Source: an uncultured Flavobacteriales bacterium
GTDB lineage: Bacteria > Bacteroidota > Bacteroidia > CAIKAF01
Assembly (NCBI GenBank): GCA_937925455.1
Contig: CALEWF010000133.1
Span: 1-17,811, forward strand
Reading direction: 5' to 3'
DNA length: 17,811 bases
A model generated the notes under the pieces. The model was not told the origin of the DNA and ran no database searches. It worked only from the letters and a program-made list of their open reading frames with translations. Made by a program: the position numbers and the translations under genes. Of the stretch, positions 15,828 to 17,811 are shown in pieces; within the stretch, counting starts at the first letter, position 1, and the number at the start of each line of letters is the position of its first letter.

Positions 15828-15860
15828 AAAAAAGAAGACAAGGAAACACCTTGCCTTCTT
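15828..15860 (-). terminator. terminator or attenuator hairpin between clpP and clpX
   Basis: Read on the minus strand, a 12-bp stem (aagaaggcaagg / ccttgtcttctt, with one G-U pair) closes a 5-nt loop and is followed by four more T's. It lies 24 nt after the clpP stop and ends about 10 nt before the clpX ATG. It is oriented to end clpP transcripts; partial read-through would set the clpP:clpX ratio. Confidence 0.72.
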
Positions 15861-15884
15861 CTGTTATAATAATAAAAGTTGCAA

Positions 15885-16559
15885 TTATCCCTGATGCTTC
15901 ACAAGCACTTCATCAATCATTCCGTACTCTTTAGCCTCATCGGCTTTCATCCAATAATCGCGGTCAGAATCTTTATATACTTTTTCATAGGGCTGGCCAC
16001 TGTGCTGAGAAATAATTTCATACAACTCTTTTTTCAGCTTTTCAATTTCACGATAAGTGATCTCTATATCACTTGCTTGGCCCTGTGCTCCTCCCATGGG
16101 CTGGTGTATCATTACTCGGCTGTGGCGAAGGCCGGTACGCTTACCGTGAGTGCCGGCACATAGTAATACAGCAGCCATAGATGCAGCCATTCCAACACAA
16201 ATGGTGGCTACATCAGGCCCAATCCACTGCATGGTATCGTAAATACCTAAACCGGCATATACACTTCCTCCGGGGCTATTGATGTAAATTTGAATGTCTC
16301 GCTTAGCATCAGCACTTTCTAAAAAGAGCAACTGTGCCTGAATAATATTGGCAATATAATCATCTATGGGTGTTCCAAGAAAAATAATCCGATCCATCAT
16401 TAACCGTGAAAACACATCTACTTCACGGAAATTTACCGGACGTTCTTCAATTACAGTTCGGGTCATTCCGCTAATCTGACTCATGTATTTTTCTAAGTGC
16501 ATACTGCTTATGCCCTGATGCTTCACAGCATACTTTTTAAATTCATTGTGTGGAAACAT
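15885..16559 (-). CDS. clpP: ATP-dependent Clp protease proteolytic subunit ClpP
   Basis: ClpP is the serine peptidase whose two seven-subunit rings form the degradation chamber used with ClpX. The catalytic triad is visible: Ser127 in GMAASMAAV, His152 in MIHQP, and Asp201 in DSDRDYW. The substrate loop SPGGSVYAGLGIYD (95-108) is intact. The N-terminus (FKKYAVKHQGISSM) and the 224-aa length fit Bacteroidota ClpP. One deviation is that the residue after Ser127-Met is Ala where most ClpPs I recall have Gly (ASMGA). It lies between tig (108 nt upstream) and clpX (66 nt downstream) on the same strand. A TAnnTTTG box and a dyad lie just upstream, so it may be transcribed separately from tig. Confidence 0.97.
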   Translation of the reverse strand: MFPHNEFKKYAVKHQGISSMHLEKYMSQISGMTRTVIEERPVNFREVDVFSRLMMDRIIFLGTPIDDYIANIIQAQLLFLESADAKRDIQIYINSPGGSVYAGLGIYDTMQWIGPDVATICVGMAASMAAVLLCAGTHGKRTGLRHSRVMIHQPMGGAQGQASDIEITYREIEKLKKELYEIISQHSGQPYEKVYKDSDRDYWMKADEAKEYGMIDEVLVKHQG

Positions 16560-16583
16560 AGCTTTTATCGTTTAGAATTATTA

Positions 16584-16614
16584 GTATCAAAATTAAATGA
16601 TACCAAACTACAAA
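16584..16614 (-). promoter_or_regulatory. putative clpP promoter with overlapping dyad
   Basis: On the minus strand, TAATTTTG (16588-16595) is an exact TAnnTTTG -7 box ending 28 nt before the clpP ATG, with TTTG at 16611-16614 as a -33 candidate at a short 15-nt spacing. The inverted repeat GTATCA (16584-16589) / TGATAC (16598-16603), separated by 8 nt, brackets the -7 box like an operator. Confidence 0.42.
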
Positions 16615-16667
16615 AATTAACCAGAGAATACCTTATAAATATTCAAAAAAGTACACCAAGCCATGTA

Positions 16668-17811
16668 TCAAGCTTGATCCGAAGCTTTTAACTTTTCAAG
16701 AAACGCATTATAACTTATTGACTCCTTCACCACATTAAGCTTAGATATAATATATTCCATCACTTTTAATTCTAGAATATAAGTAAAAATTTTATCATGT
16801 TCTTCATTGTTGGCCAACAAACTATCGGTTAACTCATCCAATCGTTCTTCAGGAAGTGAATAACCCATATGCCGAACCCGTGTTATAACCATATTGCGGG
16901 CTTTATTAATCATTTCTCCATACTGCACCTGAATATTGTTTTGTTCTGCCACCTGACTACGAATCAAATCCCATCGGATGTTTTCTCGGCCTTTGTTATA
17001 TTCACTATCCACAGTATCCGGATTAAAGTTTTTATCCCCTGCATTTTTCTCTTTAATACTACGTTTCAAAAATTCATCTGGCAAGTCAAACTGAGTTAAT
17101 TCCAATACAGCATCTCTGATTTCATTTATCAGCAGGACATTACATTTCTGCCACAAATCAAACTTTAATATATCAACCACCTTGTTTCTAAATTCCTCTT
17201 CGTTGTGAACCAAATCTTTTCCAAACACTCGATCAAAAAACTCCTGATCCATCTCGGCAGGAATCAAGCGGCTCACCGACTGAATGGTTAGTTTAAACTG
17301 ATGACTGATTTGATCAACATCATCCGGTATAATGCCTAAATAAATGGAGATCGTTAAATTGTCTTTATAAACTTTTCTTAAATCAATTATGATCTCTTCA
17401 CCAGGTTTTTTCCCTATCAATAATTGGCGGGTAGACTCATCTTCGATTTTATCAACAATAATATAAGAAGGCTTCGATAGCCCCCCTTTTTTTACAGTAC
17501 CATCCTCATTTAATTCAGTAAGCGTACACATTACCATATCTTCTTCTTCCACACTTTCGGCAATAATGCTTCTTCCATAAATACGACGAAGCTTCTCTAC
17601 CTCATCAGCAACTACAGCTGGATCCAGCTCTACCTGATAATAAGTAAACTTTCTATCAGTAGGAAAAACTACTTCAAACTTAGGAGATAAAGCAATATCA
17701 TAATAAAATTCAAATTCTTTTTGAGTATCCCAATCTACCTGATTCTTCTCTTTATTCAGAAGTGGAAGGGCCAAACAATCTATATTGTTTTCATTTAGGT
17801 AGGTGAATAAC
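16668..17811 (-). CDS. tig: trigger factor, 5' end cut by the window edge
   Basis: Trigger factor is the ribosome-bound chaperone that receives nascent chains at the exit tunnel. About 380 C-terminal residues are visible. The frame is open to the window edge (a TTG at 17774 is internal, being preceded in frame by FTYLNENNIDC), so the ribosome-binding N-terminus, perhaps 60-80 residues, lies outside. The visible part starts in the N-terminal domain (LPLLNK), continues through the central domain in the PPIase position, which lacks an obvious FKBP active-site pattern, and ends in the helical C-terminal arms with charged helices. The tig-clpP-clpX order is widely conserved and supports the call. 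The stop at 16668-16670 is 108 nt before clpP. Confidence 0.93.
   Translation of the reverse strand, partial: LFTYLNENNIDCLALPLLNKEKNQVDWDTQKEFEFYYDIALSPKFEVVFPTDRKFTYYQVELDPAVVADEVEKLRRIYGRSIIAESVEEEDMVMCTLTELNEDGTVKKGGLSKPSYIIVDKIEDESTRQLLIGKKPGEEIIIDLRKVYKDNLTISIYLGIIPDDVDQISHQFKLTIQSVSRLIPAEMDQEFFDRVFGKDLVHNEEEFRNKVVDILKFDLWQKCNVLLINEIRDAVLELTQFDLPDEFLKRSIKEKNAGDKNFNPDTVDSEYNKGRENIRWDLIRSQVAEQNNIQVQYGEMINKARNMVITRVRHMGYSLPEERLDELTDSLLANNEEHDKIFTYILELKVMEYIISKLNVVKESISYNAFLEKLKASDQA

Noticed and set aside
15889..16527. 15-nt direct repeat (ccctgatgcttcaca) at both ends of clpP
   Set aside because: Both copies are coding (VKHQG at residues 12-16 and 220-224). A single chance match of this length in a window this size is not very unlikely, and the N-terminal copy is a normal ClpP sequence.
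16640..16668. Possible tig terminator just after the tig stop
   Set aside because: Only 4-5 bp (TACA/TGTA) with an 8-nt loop precede a run of T's. This is too weak to annotate.
1..17811. CRISPR array, tRNA/rRNA genes, transposase, toxin-antitoxin or defence genes
   Set aside because: I looked for regular direct repeats, cloverleaf patterns and typical motifs in all gaps and found none. All large frames are accounted for by the listed genes.

Overview
The window looks like a chromosomal core segment from a member of the Bacteroidota. Four lines of evidence support this. Two predicted secreted beta-propeller proteins end in YPNP-type tails resembling type IX secretion (T9SS) sorting domains. 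Many genes have TAnnTTTG boxes, the Bacteroidota sigma factor -7 element, and lack Shine-Dalgarno sequences. The coding sequence is AT-rich. The tig-clpP-clpX, CorA, MscS, M16 and M49 proteins also look Bacteroidota-like. I cannot fix the genus. A Chitinophagales/Sphingobacteriia-like lineage is a guess.

Layout: 1-358 has no gene but carries a GC-rich hairpin element (48-190). 359-1666 (+) is the ribosome-assembly GTPase der. It faces a minus-strand pair, separated from it by 1 nt: an M49-type zinc peptidase lipoprotein (2443-4089) followed 2 nt later by a CPBP intramembrane protease. The CPBP reading frame is interrupted at a run of eight T's (2289-2296), so its N-terminal part (2279-2440) and main body (1668-2264) are in different frames. 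Divergent from M49 is a secreted WD40 propeller (4174-5391, +), then MscS and CorA with a 4-nt ATGA overlap (5440-7373), then a double-ATPase peptide-type ABC protein (7437-9161). That protein's 3' end overlaps by 14 nt the convergent gene for a secreted Ycf48/BNR-like propeller (9148-10341, -).

Divergent from the propeller are two M16 metallopeptidase genes (10453-13874, +): an active HxxEH subunit, then a subunit that has lost the zinc site and gained a C-terminal domain. A strong intrinsic terminator (13895-13922) follows. A small exported DUF6134-like protein (13971-14564) then meets the protein quality-control cluster on the minus strand: trigger factor (partial at the window end), clpP and clpX. 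A terminator-like hairpin lies between clpP and clpX.

The genes fall into three themes: envelope proteolysis and export (M49, CPBP, M16 pair, two T9SS cargo propellers), membrane transport (MscS, CorA, ABC ATPase), and core housekeeping (Der, Tig/ClpP/ClpX). I saw no phage, transposon, CRISPR, tRNA or rRNA. I see no clear new multi-gene system. The observations most worth following up are the CPBP frameshift, the GC-rich hairpin element, the promoter boxes lying almost on top of start codons, and the clpP-clpX hairpin.
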